Assembly (NCBI GenBank): GCA_002733495.1
Contig: NVVV01000003.1
Coordinates: 1 to 64,000 of the forward strand
Origin: Robiginitomaculum sp.
GTDB lineage: Bacteria; Pseudomonadota; Alphaproteobacteria; Caulobacterales; Maricaulaceae
Reading direction: 5' to 3'
Length of the DNA: 64,000 bases
Both the position numbers and the translations under genes were made by a program. This document shows, piece by piece, positions 1-9,537 of the stretch (its first letter is position 1; each line of letters opens with the position of its first letter). Under the pieces are notes generated by a model. It ran no database searches and was not told where the DNA came from. It was given only the letters and a program-made list of their open reading frames with translations.

Positions 1-275
1 ACGGTGGACAGGATGAAGCCGTAGAGTCTGAAGTGGCTAACAACCACGCTTTCGAGATGGGCTCATCCCGTTCCCTGATCACATCAAGCAGCGGCTATTA
101 TAGACGTTGACTACGGACGGAAGCACGAAGCCGACGATAGGATTCAACAAGGGGACTTGACATCACGGCGCCCATTACGGAAGCCAGACTCTCATCGTAA
201 GCAGCGTATTGTTTTTCTCTGGATTTGGAGAAGTATGCGGCACCGTCCCAGCCACGCAAAGGTGCGTTCCACTAC

Positions 276-905
276 CTAGCGACGGGGGATGACTTCAAAG
301 CCTTTTGTCGCATCTGATCGTTTGACAATTTGCATTGTCCAGCACCCGATTGTCTCCAGCTTGACCCGCAATTGCGGCCCGGCATATCCTCCCCCGGCCT
401 TCGTCGGGGCAGGCTTGGCAAAGACATGGCGCAGCCACGGGTGCGAGTGGCGGATTGATTTGAGCACATGAACGGCTCCGTCGCGATCCTGAACATCAGC
501 ACCATGAATGACAAACCCAATCAGAAAGCCAAGCGTATCGGTAACAATATGACGCTTGCGGCCTTTAATCTTCTTGCCCGCATCATAGCCGCAAACCCCA
601 CCGCTTTCAGTTGTTTTAACGCTCTGGCTGTCAATCACACCGGCACTTGGCGAGACTTCATGACCCTCTTGCTCGCGTACAGCCATGACAAGAGCATGGT
701 TGATCTGATGCAGCAGTGCGTTGTCACGCCAGTTATAGAAATAGCGCTGCACTGTGGAGGGCGGCGGAAAATCATTGGGGATCATGGCCCATTGGCAACC
801 GGTTGAGACCATGTACTGGATGGCATCCCAAACATCGCGCATTAATGTTGTGCGGGGGCGGCTCCATGTCGGGCCGGTGGAAACAAAGGCTCTATAATCG
901 CCCAT
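276..905 (-). pseudogene. IS5-family transposase remnant
   Basis: Protein contains STGCQW, DSQSVKTTESGG, GRKRHIVTDTLG, GGYAGPQL, IVKRSDATKGFEVIPRR. Frame continues past a TAG (276-278) with VVERTFAWLGR, so the ORF is broken by an in-frame stop; downstream C-terminus is degraded. Confidence 0.85.
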
Positions 906-1292
906 TCCTCGTCCGCCTCGTACTAACCATAAGACATCAATAGCCTTTATCTGTTATCTATGTCAGCCCCTTCTATAAATTGCACTTATGACATAAATGC
1001 ACAAATGCCATGAGTCTGAAAATCCGATTATTTTCGTCGGTGAAACAAAATTTGGCCCGCTACGGGAGCTTTGGGGTTGGGTGACGGGGACGCCCCCCCC
1101 GGCAATCCCAGGGCATAAGGTCGCTCCAGATGCCTCTATGGCTCAGAAAGGGACATATCAGGTTTATTATCCGTTGTTACTGAAGGTTCTGTCGGAACTC
1201 AGCGGTTAGCAACACCTCATGACCTGTGCCTTTTGCCCATGTCTGCAATCTCGGTCATTGATCCGATAAACCTCGATAAATTATCCAGCCTT

Positions 1293-1940
1293 TCAGGACC
1301 ATTTCATTGATTGAAGGGTGGGCCGCAAATTATATCCATCTTTGCTGGGCCTAAGGTCTTCGGGGTATATCCGAAATTCGTCGTTGATTTGTCTGGTTCT
1401 GTGATTTGGGCGTATCAGTTTTGTGGTGTAAGAGATCAGGTCGACAATCGCCATCCTGATATTTTTACCCCTGGGGCATTTAAACGGCTTTACTTGGATA
1501 TTGTCGCAGTCTGTTATTGACCGCTTAAACGCGCGGTATTTAGCTGATTTGAAGAGTTTCCTGAAATCATCACTTTTGCCTCGGGGTAAAATGACAATGG
1601 CATGAATATGGATGTTACCGAAATCATCGCATTCATAATTCCAACCATCATATTTAGTGCCATCAGCATCCAAAAAGGCGATGGCAAATAGTTTTGGCTT
1701 TGACTTTCGACGAAAATTTTGCCCTAATACAAACCCGCTGATAAGATTATACCAACGATGAAAATTACCTAGCTGAATTGATCCGGCTGGAAATATAATA
1801 TCTTTTTGACGACTGCATCGACGTCCTGTTTTGCTCTTTGAAAATGTCATGGTTACGTAAAAGCAATGAGTCTTTATGTAACTGGAAAACGTATCTTCAC
1901 TGGTTTTATTGGCTTTGAATACCTCTTGACGATTGATCAA
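1293..1940 (-). CDS. putative HUH-type replication initiator / Rep-like protein
   Basis: Motif 1-like FYVTMTF, HUH motif GNIHIHAIVILP, later YTTKL (Y-x-x-K) in the expected order. Confidence 0.6.
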   Translation of the reverse strand: MINRQEVFKANKTSEDTFSSYIKTHCFYVTMTFSKSKTGRRCSRQKDIIFPAGSIQLGNFHRWYNLISGFVLGQNFRRKSKPKLFAIAFLDADGTKYDGWNYECDDFGNIHIHAIVILPRGKSDDFRKLFKSAKYRAFKRSITDCDNIQVKPFKCPRGKNIRMAIVDLISYTTKLIRPNHRTRQINDEFRIYPEDLRPSKDGYNLRPTLQSMKWS

Positions 1941-2238
1941 TATGCATAATTAATCTCCTTAAATGGACTAAAAACCCCAACAAAACAACTCCATAAAATG
2001 AACGAATTATTGGAGGCAACATGTAACTCTTGCATCCCCACTTACGAAAACCGGTAGTGCAAAAACCACTTTTCACACGCCTCCTCATTGCTTCATAAAA
2101 AATGAAACAGCTTGGTCTTGTGTGATTTGCACCTTGCGGTGTGGCGATGATTTCGTTCGCCCATGGCCGTAGCTTTGCTCGGTGCAAATTGGATGTCTGT
2201 AGTTTTCTGAAAGATAGGGCGCATGCCCCGTTTTGGTT

Positions 2239-2466
2239 TTACTGACTTGAGTTCGTCCGTGTCGCCTCCTTGATGTATTGCAGAATGGTCTTGGCGGAAT
2301 ACCGAACGGCACCCCCAAGTTTTACGAACGGGATGCCATCCCCGGTCAGGCGTTTGTTCTGGAACCACTTAGTGGTTAGGTTCAAAAACCGCGCCGCTTC
2401 TTTCTCGGTTAAATAGGCCTTTCCGAAGATGGTATCTTCCGAACTTTGGCCTTGGTCTTGGTGCAT
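2239..2466 (-). CDS. AlpA/excisionase-like helix-turn-helix DNA-binding protein
   Basis: YLTEKEAARFLNLTTKWFQNKRLTGDGIPFVKLGGAVRYSAKTILQYI is a typical MerR-like/excisionase HTH. Confidence 0.75.
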   Translation of the reverse strand: MHQDQGQSSEDTIFGKAYLTEKEAARFLNLTTKWFQNKRLTGDGIPFVKLGGAVRYSAKTILQYIKEATRTNSSQ

Positions 2467-2912
2467 GTGTTCTCCAATTCTGGTTGCTGTTGTTTCAATG
2501 ATTTCCTTTACAAGATCGCGAATCCGACCCTTATCTGTACGCGCGAGGTGCTTTGCCGGTTCTGAGTTTTTTGATGTTCCACGGGGCCAAAGCTTCGGAG
2601 CTCCCGGTTTATTTGCGCAATAAGGTCACGTAGAAACGTGATTATTAACGTATTGATATAATGCGTAAATTCCATACCGTTGCCATGAAACTGTTTGCGG
2701 GGTGTGGGGCATCAAGATTCAATACAACGTAAAATTAATTGGCTCTGAAATAGGCTCTGCGTAGCCAATGCGACTAATGACACAGTCGCAAATTTACGGG
2801 ATATTTATGTAAAGTCAGATAAAATGTATACAGTAAAATAAATATGAGACCATAGTTTGACTATTGGTATTTATGTGGATATCTGTCAGTATCATATTTA
2901 TGGGAGTTTATC

Positions 2913-3494
2913 GTGGATAAAACCAAGCCGTTGCACAAAAAATCCAACCAAAAGGATGAGGTATCGATTGCAGCCAGTGGTATAATGGCAGAGGTGAAGT
3001 CCAGTTCTAGCGCCAAATCCAAAATACCGAACCGTAAAGATATTCCTGCGTGTCAGAAATACATGCGAAAAAGGATCAAAAGGGCAGTTCGATATAAAGA
3101 GAAAAACGGCAAATTCGCATCTCTTTATCGCTGCCAAAACCAGGTTATGATGCGCGTTGTTTACAAGTTTGTGCGGGCATATCTCAAAGCTGACGAAGGG
3201 GATGAATTATTTGATGAGGCGAATAGGTTCGGCGTCATGTCAAAGACCAGACCTTCAACCAATCCCTTTAACACGGGCTTTTTGCTACTTTTGGCCAAGG
3301 GCGCTATTTCAAACCAAGACCGCTTCAGATACTCAAAACAGCTTTCTTATGCCTATGAGCATGGCGTTGAGCCGAAATGGCTACCTGGTTTTCTGTCGCA
3401 AGCCGGAGGGGGCGATAGAGTTATAGCCAAGTATGAAGCTGGTAAATTTGAGCCATGGCTGAAAACCCGCCCCAAGCACCCGCTGAGAACATAG
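2913..3494 (+). CDS. hypothetical protein (accessory region)
   Basis: 193-aa Lys/Arg-rich ORF with no recognised family; 3' end runs into the 3458-3540 repeat. Confidence 0.5.
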   Translation: MDKTKPLHKKSNQKDEVSIAASGIMAEVKSSSSAKSKIPNRKDIPACQKYMRKRIKRAVRYKEKNGKFASLYRCQNQVMMRVVYKFVRAYLKADEGDELFDEANRFGVMSKTRPSTNPFNTGFLLLLAKGAISNQDRFRYSKQLSYAYEHGVEPKWLPGFLSQAGGGDRVIAKYEAGKFEPWLKTRPKHPLRT

Positions 3495-3540
3495 AGCGGG
3501 CATTGATCAGGTAGCGGCTCAGGGGCTGGCCCTTGGCATT
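3456..3540. repeat. copy 1 of ~78-bp repeat shared with the 3' end of the Cys-peptidase gene
   Basis: GCCAAGGGCCAGCCCCTGAGCCGCTACCTGATCAATGCCCGCTCTATGTTCTCAGCGGG (minus strand) aligns with GCCAAAGGCCCGCCCCTTGCCCGGTACCGGATCATCGCCCGCTCTGTGTTCTCAGTGGG at 4270-4350. Confidence 0.75.
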
Positions 3541-3634
3541 GGGGCAACAGGGTGAGCACGTCATTCCACCTCTTCCCTGATCGCCCTGGGTTGTTGGTGC
3601 CATTACCTCCCTCAGGGTTTGCCCCAGTCATCGA

Positions 3635-4246
3635 TCAGGAGCATTGGCTCTCCCACGGCATGTCTATTGTCTGATAGAAATGAACAGCGTGATCGGCGTA
3701 GGTTACAAACAGCTGATCGATCCATATTGCAAAGTCTGCCAGGCTTAGTTGGTTCAGCTTTTGCGCATTATCGGCTTTTGCAAGCTGGTATAAGTCCCCC
3801 ACATTGAAACGGCAAAAACGATCAAAGGCACAGGTGTACGTGCCTAGCCTGGGTGAGGGTTTCTCAGGCTTTGTTTGCGAAAGGCGCAGGCTGCCATCAA
3901 AAACCAACCCTGTCACATAATACCCATGCTCCTGTGCCAGATTGCAAAACGCAGATATGAAGTGCATTTCATTCAGGTTTTGCGCGGTAGCCTCTGCGAT
4001 AAGAAGGATAGCTTTAGGCCGTTGGGGCAGGCATGTAATATGGTCTATTATCCGATGGCTCAAAGCGTACTGGTTATCTGAGCCGGATATTGAAACGCTC
4101 GCGTTTTCATCGTTTGCACTCTGGGTATCGGGATTAACCAACAGTGTAGGTGTTTTCTCTGAGCCTTCGCTGACCATGTTCATATGCGCTAAGGCGGTTT
4201 TTCCCAATGTGCCAATGCCGATGATCAGGACGTTATGATGTGCCAT
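3635..4246 (-). CDS. divergent FtsZ/tubulin-like or Rossmann-fold protein
   Basis: N-terminus HHNVLIIGIGTLGKTALAHM, then VNPDTQSAN, AILLIAEATAQNLNEMHFISAFCNLAQEHGYYVTGLVF and a late FNVGDLYQLAK...LSLADFAIWIDQLF follow FtsZ order, but the GGGTGTG loop is absent. Confidence 0.4.
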   Translation of the reverse strand: MAHHNVLIIGIGTLGKTALAHMNMVSEGSEKTPTLLVNPDTQSANDENASVSISGSDNQYALSHRIIDHITCLPQRPKAILLIAEATAQNLNEMHFISAFCNLAQEHGYYVTGLVFDGSLRLSQTKPEKPSPRLGTYTCAFDRFCRFNVGDLYQLAKADNAQKLNQLSLADFAIWIDQLFVTYADHAVHFYQTIDMPWESQCS

Positions 4247-4268
4247 TTTGCTATTCCTTTTTTTGTGG

Positions 4269-4844
4269 TTAGTGAAAACCGTCTCGAACCCCCACTGAGA
4301 ACACAGAGCGGGCGATGATCCGGTACCGGGCAAGGGGCGGGCCTTTGGCTGCAAGGTTGCATGAGGTGCGGTAAATCCAATGCAACCCGTAAGAATCAAA
4401 CAAATGGTATTGGGTTTGGCTAAATCCGCAGATCACGGTGAAGTGGTCCATGGCCCCGTTCAGGGTTATGCAAACCGGTCTTTGCGCTATGATCTCGTTT
4501 TCAATGGTCTGGACATAGTTGTCCGGCATGATGCCCAGTTCTCGCATTTGCCAGGTTTGCGATAAATGGGTATTGGCATGGGTAATCAGGTGCTTTGCCA
4601 GTTTCACCCTCAACACATCGCCCATGCCTTCTGTAACGGCCCTGTGCATTTTTTTTTTGCGTTCAAGGAAGGCAAAGCCTGTATCTGCCAGCAGGTTTTC
4701 ATGGCGCGTCGTCAATGGTGTCTGTTGCGCGGCGGCAAGGCACAGGGCGTTGACGGTGGCGTAAAGGCCGCACAGGCTGTCCAGCTGGCCTTGACGATAC
4801 GGCTTAAGGGTGTTGGCAGCCTTGATGAGGATGGGTCTGGCCAT
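4269..4844 (-). CDS. papain-like cysteine peptidase-fold protein
   Basis: GQLDSLCGLYATVNAL (Cys), GAMDHFTVICGF (His), HLFDSYGL (Asp/Ser) in papain-like order. Confidence 0.65.
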   Translation of the reverse strand: MARPILIKAANTLKPYRQGQLDSLCGLYATVNALCLAAAQQTPLTTRHENLLADTGFAFLERKKKMHRAVTEGMGDVLRVKLAKHLITHANTHLSQTWQMRELGIMPDNYVQTIENEIIAQRPVCITLNGAMDHFTVICGFSQTQYHLFDSYGLHWIYRTSCNLAAKGPPLARYRIIARSVFSVGVRDGFH

Positions 4845-4985
4845 GAGGGTTTCTTTCTATGTTGACGCATTGGATGTTTAGCGGAGGTGTGGACGGCCTT
4901 TGGGGGTATGTCCTCAGGCTTCATCATTTCGCCAAAGGATGGAATGGCCAGACAGATCCACCTCTACCTACGTTAAATCGACCCT

Positions 4986-5366
4986 TTAGTATTCTGAGGC
5001 CAGCATGATGGTGAGTACCCGAATGGTGATGTCCGAGTTAGCTGGGTCTATGGAATGATATTCCATCTCCAGATCGTAATAATCGATCTTCCAGAGTATC
5101 TGCAGGTTCTGATACGCCAGCGTTCCAAAATCATGCGCGCCATGGGGATCGTTATCATTGGTAAAGCGGGTGTGTTGGGCAATCGCATACCTGATCTGGA
5201 AGAACGCACCTCGGCCTAACGCTGAAACGCCATGGGTGATGACAATACGGCCCCCTTGGCCGCTCTGGCGCAAATGATCATTTAGGGTACGGATTCTGAT
5301 AAGGGTCTGCTCTTCTGGTGTCTTGGCGCAGCTTTCCTGTTTGCTGCCTTTGGGGGCTTTGGGCAT
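4986..5366 (-). CDS. DUF3768 family protein
   Basis: RTLNDHLRQSGQGGRIVITHGVSALG ... FTNDNDPHGAHDFGTL ... WKIDYYDLEMEYHSIDPANSDITIRVLTIMLASEY matches the DUF3768 pattern. Confidence 0.85.
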   Translation of the reverse strand: MPKAPKGSKQESCAKTPEEQTLIRIRTLNDHLRQSGQGGRIVITHGVSALGRGAFFQIRYAIAQHTRFTNDNDPHGAHDFGTLAYQNLQILWKIDYYDLEMEYHSIDPANSDITIRVLTIMLASEY

Positions 5367-5432
5367 TGCTGCCTCCTATGATGGTGCTGTGGGTGTGTTT
5401 TGCCGGAAGGGGTGAGGCGTGTTGGGAGCGGA

Positions 5433-6014
5433 TTAGATCAAGGACACCAGTTTATGCTGCACGGCCCGATCTCCCTCTATATAGCGCTCTGTGGTGGTCA
5501 GTGCCCGATGGCCCGCAAGTTCCTGAATGTCACGTAAAGACCCACCAGTGTGCATCAGGGCTCTTGCCGCATTGGTTATGAAGGTCCGACGCCCAGAATG
5601 CGATGAACAACCTTTAAGCCCAAGCTGGCGATAGGTGTCATGGAACCAGTTTACTACACTACTGGCGCTCATGGCACCGCCGCGCTCTGATCTGATCACA
5701 GGGCCGGTAAGTGGGTGTTTAGCCTGTTTGTGCTATGCCTGCAGTTTCTTTGCCAAAGTCTTGTGAAGCGGGATAGGGCGGCCAGAGCGGCCTTTGGCGA
5801 TGTGTTTGCTAATCCGTAAGTTGCGTCCAACCTTGCCATTGCTGCGTAAAACCATGCTCCAGTCCAGCCCGGCGATCTCGCAAGCACGCAAGCCCGCTTT
5901 AAAGCTTAAACAGACCATGACTTGATTACGTAACGGATGGCGTTGGTGTTTGACGTGCTTGAGCACCCGGCACAGGTCTGCCGGTTCAAGCACCTTTGCA
6001 GGATGCCTTATCAT
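5433..6014 (-). pseudogene. tyrosine recombinase/integrase interrupted by in-frame TAG
   Basis: FKAGLRACEIAGLDW (Arg), HSGRRTF, AGHRALTTTERYI (His/Arg/Tyr). The two ORFs (5733-6014 and 5433-5699) are in one frame separated only by TAG at 5733-5735: LKKLQA*HKQAKHPLTGPVIRSERGGAMS. Confidence 0.85.
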
Positions 6015-6324
6015 GGATTGATTCCTAACTATGAGGGGAAAAGCGGGCCTTAGCGCAGTTAACGCGCCTTGCTCACATGCTCAAACCATAGTGCAACATA
6101 GCCGAAATGTCAAATAATGCCCTATAAACAAAATGTTAGGTGCATGCCTGTGGGGGGGCAGAGATTGATTACGAGGTGAAGAAAAGGCGTTGAGGTACAG
6201 TAAAGGCGGCACCTACCTGATTGAACTTACCCCGCATTATCCTAAAACACCCCAAGGCGTGGTTGCTAGGTGGTTGCTATTTGGATGAGCAATATCGTTA
6301 TTGTGATTAAGCCTTTGAAATAAT

Positions 6325-6400
<76 letters not shown>

Positions 6401-6488
6401 ATAACCGAATGGTTGGCGGCAACATATCTTTGGTGCCTGGATTTGCAAGTGAAGGATGCAGGTTGCTTCCTGCTTCCTGCTTCCTGCT

Positions 6489-6767
6489 TTAACCGGCGCT
6501 GCGGATGCGGATTTCACATTCACGCAACAGCATACCAAGTATACCGTATTTCGACTGTACGCTTTGAACTATATCGACAAGTGATTTGCTCATCAGCGTG
6601 CTTTCCAGGCTGCACAAGTCCATTATATGTTGAGACAGCAACAGGCGCAGGGCCTGATCGCTAAGTTTGTCCAGTTGCGGTATACTGTCGGCTTCGCGTT
6701 CAATGCGGTCCAGGCGTTCGTCCAGGGATTCCATTAATGCTCTCAAGAAAAATAAGAAGGCGCTCAT
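6489..6767 (-). CDS. hypothetical protein
   Basis: 92-aa ORF with a coherent helical composition; no recognised family. Confidence 0.4.
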   Translation of the reverse strand: MSAFLFFLRALMESLDERLDRIEREADSIPQLDKLSDQALRLLLSQHIMDLCSLESTLMSKSLVDIVQSVQSKYGILGMLLRECEIRIRSAG

Positions 6768-6884
6768 TGCAACGCCAACGCATGACCAAAACGCACAATG
6801 AAGACCGCTGATGTAGAGAGTAAAATAAGCATTTTAACCTGTCCAATCAGACAGGAGCAAGATTAACCAATTGTAAGGGAAGTC

Positions 6885-7679
6885 CTAAATTAGTATTTCG
6901 AGCTTACGGACCGCTTGAACAACCGCCTGCAAGCGTGTGGGGACACCCATTTTTTTCTTAGCATTTTCAATGTGATAGTGGACAGTTCGTTCCGAAATTT
7001 CCAAGAGTTGAGCGATTTCCCAGTCGGTTTTGCCTTGCGCAACCCAGCTCAAGGTTTCGCGTTCTCTATCTGAAAGCCCCCCAGCCGGGGCCTTGCCGCG
7101 CTGTTGTGAGTTTGTGCACAGCGCGCAGGCCCGTCGATAGAAGGCTAATATGGCAACTTCTATCTCCATGCGGGCAATGACATCAATGTCTTTAAAGTCC
7201 CCGGCGACCAGCATCAGGGTCGGCCTGCCATTTCGACCCTTCAAGGGGAAACTGTAGCCCTTATGGATACCAAATTTCATGATATGCTGAAAAACCTTGC
7301 GCCCACGTAAGGTCATGAACTTTTGGTTATATATATCCTCCAGCGGAGCCGGTTCGCAATCCTGTTGCGCGGTTCTAAACAGGGGACTGACGAAGAGACT
7401 TTTGGTTGCGAAATATTCATCCAGAAAAGCATCCGGAACAGTGCCCAAAATCAAATTCTCACGCCAGTTAGTTTTAACAATACGGACTTCTGCCAATGCA
7501 AAGGGGCCAAGAGACATTGTATCCAGATAAACGCGAAAAATTTCAACCAGTTCAGATGAATCCCTGGCATGGACAAGCTCCAGAACGACGTCTGGCAGAC
7601 AGGCATCGCTGTGTTCTGCACCGGCGCTCATGCGCTTCCCTCCGGGCAATAGACTACCACATTTCACGGTTTTAAGCAA
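6885..7679 (-). CDS. LuxR-family transcriptional regulator with autoinducer-binding-type N-terminus
   Basis: C-terminal GGLSDRERETLSWVAQGKTDWEIAQLLEISERTVHYHIENAKKKMGVPTRLQAVVQA is a LuxR HTH; N-terminal length and pattern fit the autoinducer-binding domain. Start may be internal Met at 7631. Confidence 0.85.
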   Translation of the reverse strand: MLKTVKCGSLLPGGKRMSAGAEHSDACLPDVVLELVHARDSSELVEIFRVYLDTMSLGPFALAEVRIVKTNWRENLILGTVPDAFLDEYFATKSLFVSPLFRTAQQDCEPAPLEDIYNQKFMTLRGRKVFQHIMKFGIHKGYSFPLKGRNGRPTLMLVAGDFKDIDVIARMEIEVAILAFYRRACALCTNSQQRGKAPAGGLSDRERETLSWVAQGKTDWEIAQLLEISERTVHYHIENAKKKMGVPTRLQAVVQAVRKLEILI

Positions 7680-7686
7680 AAATATT

Positions 7687-8034
7687 TTAGTCCGGCTCAG
7701 ATCCGGGCGCCATGGTCAGGTGCAAGCCATTTAAGGCTGGTGACATCAAAATCTGGCATGACAGGCGAGAATTGTTCTTCACTACAAAGGCTTCGTCCAG
7801 GCGGCCTTCCTCTTCCTCTGTGGGCGGGACCAGTTTGTCACTCCAGTCCGGGTCCACATAAACGTGACAGGTGGCACAAGCGCAGGCTCCGCCGCATTCA
7901 GCCTTGATCGGCAAGCCATAATCGCGGATGACCTCCATGGCGCGCCAGCCGGGCAGGGCGAGAAGATGGTGCTCTTCGCCCTGCATCGTCGTGATATTAA
8001 GGATGATTTCTGGGTCTTCTGGCGTCGTGTTCAT
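7687..8034 (-). CDS. 2Fe-2S ferredoxin
   Basis: AECGGACACATCHVYVDPDW ... RLSCQI motif of adrenodoxin-type ferredoxins. Confidence 0.9.
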   Translation of the reverse strand: MNTTPEDPEIILNITTMQGEEHHLLALPGWRAMEVIRDYGLPIKAECGGACACATCHVYVDPDWSDKLVPPTEEEEGRLDEAFVVKNNSRLSCQILMSPALNGLHLTMAPGSEPD

Positions 8035-8063
8035 GAGGGCCGATTAGCGCGCCTGACCCGAGG

Positions 8064-9521
8064 ATGCAAGAGGCAAAGAGGTATTCGACTTGCGTTACTT
8101 CGCCTCACAATCTAACAAGGCCTATGTCTGCTATAAAACGCGTTATAGACGAGCTGCAAAAAATATATTTGTTGTTATGTCAAAGGGCAGCAACTGTATT
8201 TCTTGTCTTTGCGCTTCCGGTGATTGTGTTTCATGCGCTGGCTGCCCCGCCACTGTTAGCACCAGATGAATGGGACCACACGGCCCGGGCCATTGGTCTG
8301 GCTCAGGGTCAGGTTTTTGCTGACAAGAGTGCAGATCAGCAAAAAACAATTTCTTTGCCAAAGGCTTATCTGGAAATTGTTTGGGATGCGCATAAGGAAA
8401 AGCTTGGCAAAGAGCAAAGGTTTACCTGGAGAGCCTATGAAGCCCAATCCGATAAGCGTTGGAAAGGGCAAAAAATACCGGCTCAATTTAACTCAATAGG
8501 CTATTTCCCATTAGCCTACACGCCGCAGGTGCTGGTTCTAAAATTTTCCATGATGGCAAATTTTAAGATCGTTGCCAGTTTGCGCTGGGGACGTTTGTTT
8601 CTTGGTGTTTTCTATGCCGGTATCGGGGCCATGCTGATCCGGTTGCTTGATAGCGGCAGATTAGGTCTGGTCGCGCTCTTGTCCCTTCCACAAGTCTTGT
8701 TTCTGTTTGCGTCATTTTCACCAGATGCTAGCGTTATTTTAACGGGCACAGCCGTTATCGTGGTGCTAAACCGCGTGATGATGAGCGATAAAAATACACA
8801 GGCCGCATGGGTGGCAGCCATGGGTGTTGCATTTTTCAGCGCTGTGAAAATTACATACCTGCCGATTGGGCTGATGATTGCGCTTATCCTTCTATTGAAG
8901 AATAAGAAATACATTTATCAATCTGTTACAGCTTTGGTTTTATCTGCATTCGCTTTGGTATGGGGTGTCTTTTTTGCCGCTGCCGGAAGCCAACCAAGGC
9001 AGGGAATTGATGCCGGAGAGCAGCTGGCATTTTTATTTGGTCACCCGGGGAGTATTTTTATTATTGCCTGGCGCACGCTTGCAACAGACGCTCTACATTA
9101 CCCGGGTGAATGGATTGATTATCTAAACGTCCCCGGCATCCACCCGGCGTATTGGTTTATAGTCTCCACGTTGGTGGTGCTGGTTGCAATTCTGGTGATG
9201 GACCCCGTGCGCAAAAGGGGCGCCTATTTTCCACAAGCGATGCAATTGGTGGCCGCGCTTGTACTAGCACTTGGGCTAAGTTTTGGGGCGTTATATCTTG
9301 CGTGGACCCCAGTAGGGTATATGGGCGGCGTGATTGGTTTTCAGGGGCGTTATTTATTACCTTTATTGCCATTTTTGCTGATTATACTTGCGCCACTGCC
9401 GGTTTCATTACGGCTGCGGCAGGCGGGTTTGGCTATTCTTATCCCGCTTTGGCTTGTTGCCGCTGCCCTAAGCGGTATATGGTTGTCGCAGGTAAATCAG
9501 CATCCGCTGTTGTTGAGCTAA
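8064..9521 (+). CDS. DUF2142 family integral membrane protein
   Basis: Multi-TM protein with APDEWDHTARAIGLAQGQ near N-terminus and QGRYLLPLLP near C-terminus. Likely start Met near 8124. Confidence 0.75.
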   Translation: MQEAKRYSTCVTSPHNLTRPMSAIKRVIDELQKIYLLLCQRAATVFLVFALPVIVFHALAAPPLLAPDEWDHTARAIGLAQGQVFADKSADQQKTISLPKAYLEIVWDAHKEKLGKEQRFTWRAYEAQSDKRWKGQKIPAQFNSIGYFPLAYTPQVLVLKFSMMANFKIVASLRWGRLFLGVFYAGIGAMLIRLLDSGRLGLVALLSLPQVLFLFASFSPDASVILTGTAVIVVLNRVMMSDKNTQAAWVAAMGVAFFSAVKITYLPIGLMIALILLLKNKKYIYQSVTALVLSAFALVWGVFFAAAGSQPRQGIDAGEQLAFLFGHPGSIFIIAWRTLATDALHYPGEWIDYLNVPGIHPAYWFIVSTLVVLVAILVMDPVRKRGAYFPQAMQLVAALVLALGLSFGALYLAWTPVGYMGGVIGFQGRYLLPLLPFLLIILAPLPVSLRLRQAGLAILIPLWLVAAALSGIWLSQVNQHPLLLS

Positions 9522-9537
9522 ATCAAAAGGCTTCCCT

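Noticed and set aside
997-1209. 70-aa ORF after the IS5 remnant
   Set aside because: No recognisable motif or coding context; likely chance.
6455-6490. Short tandem (cttcctg) repeats near tRNA-Lys
   Set aside because: Only about three 7-bp units and no associated feature; too little to claim function.
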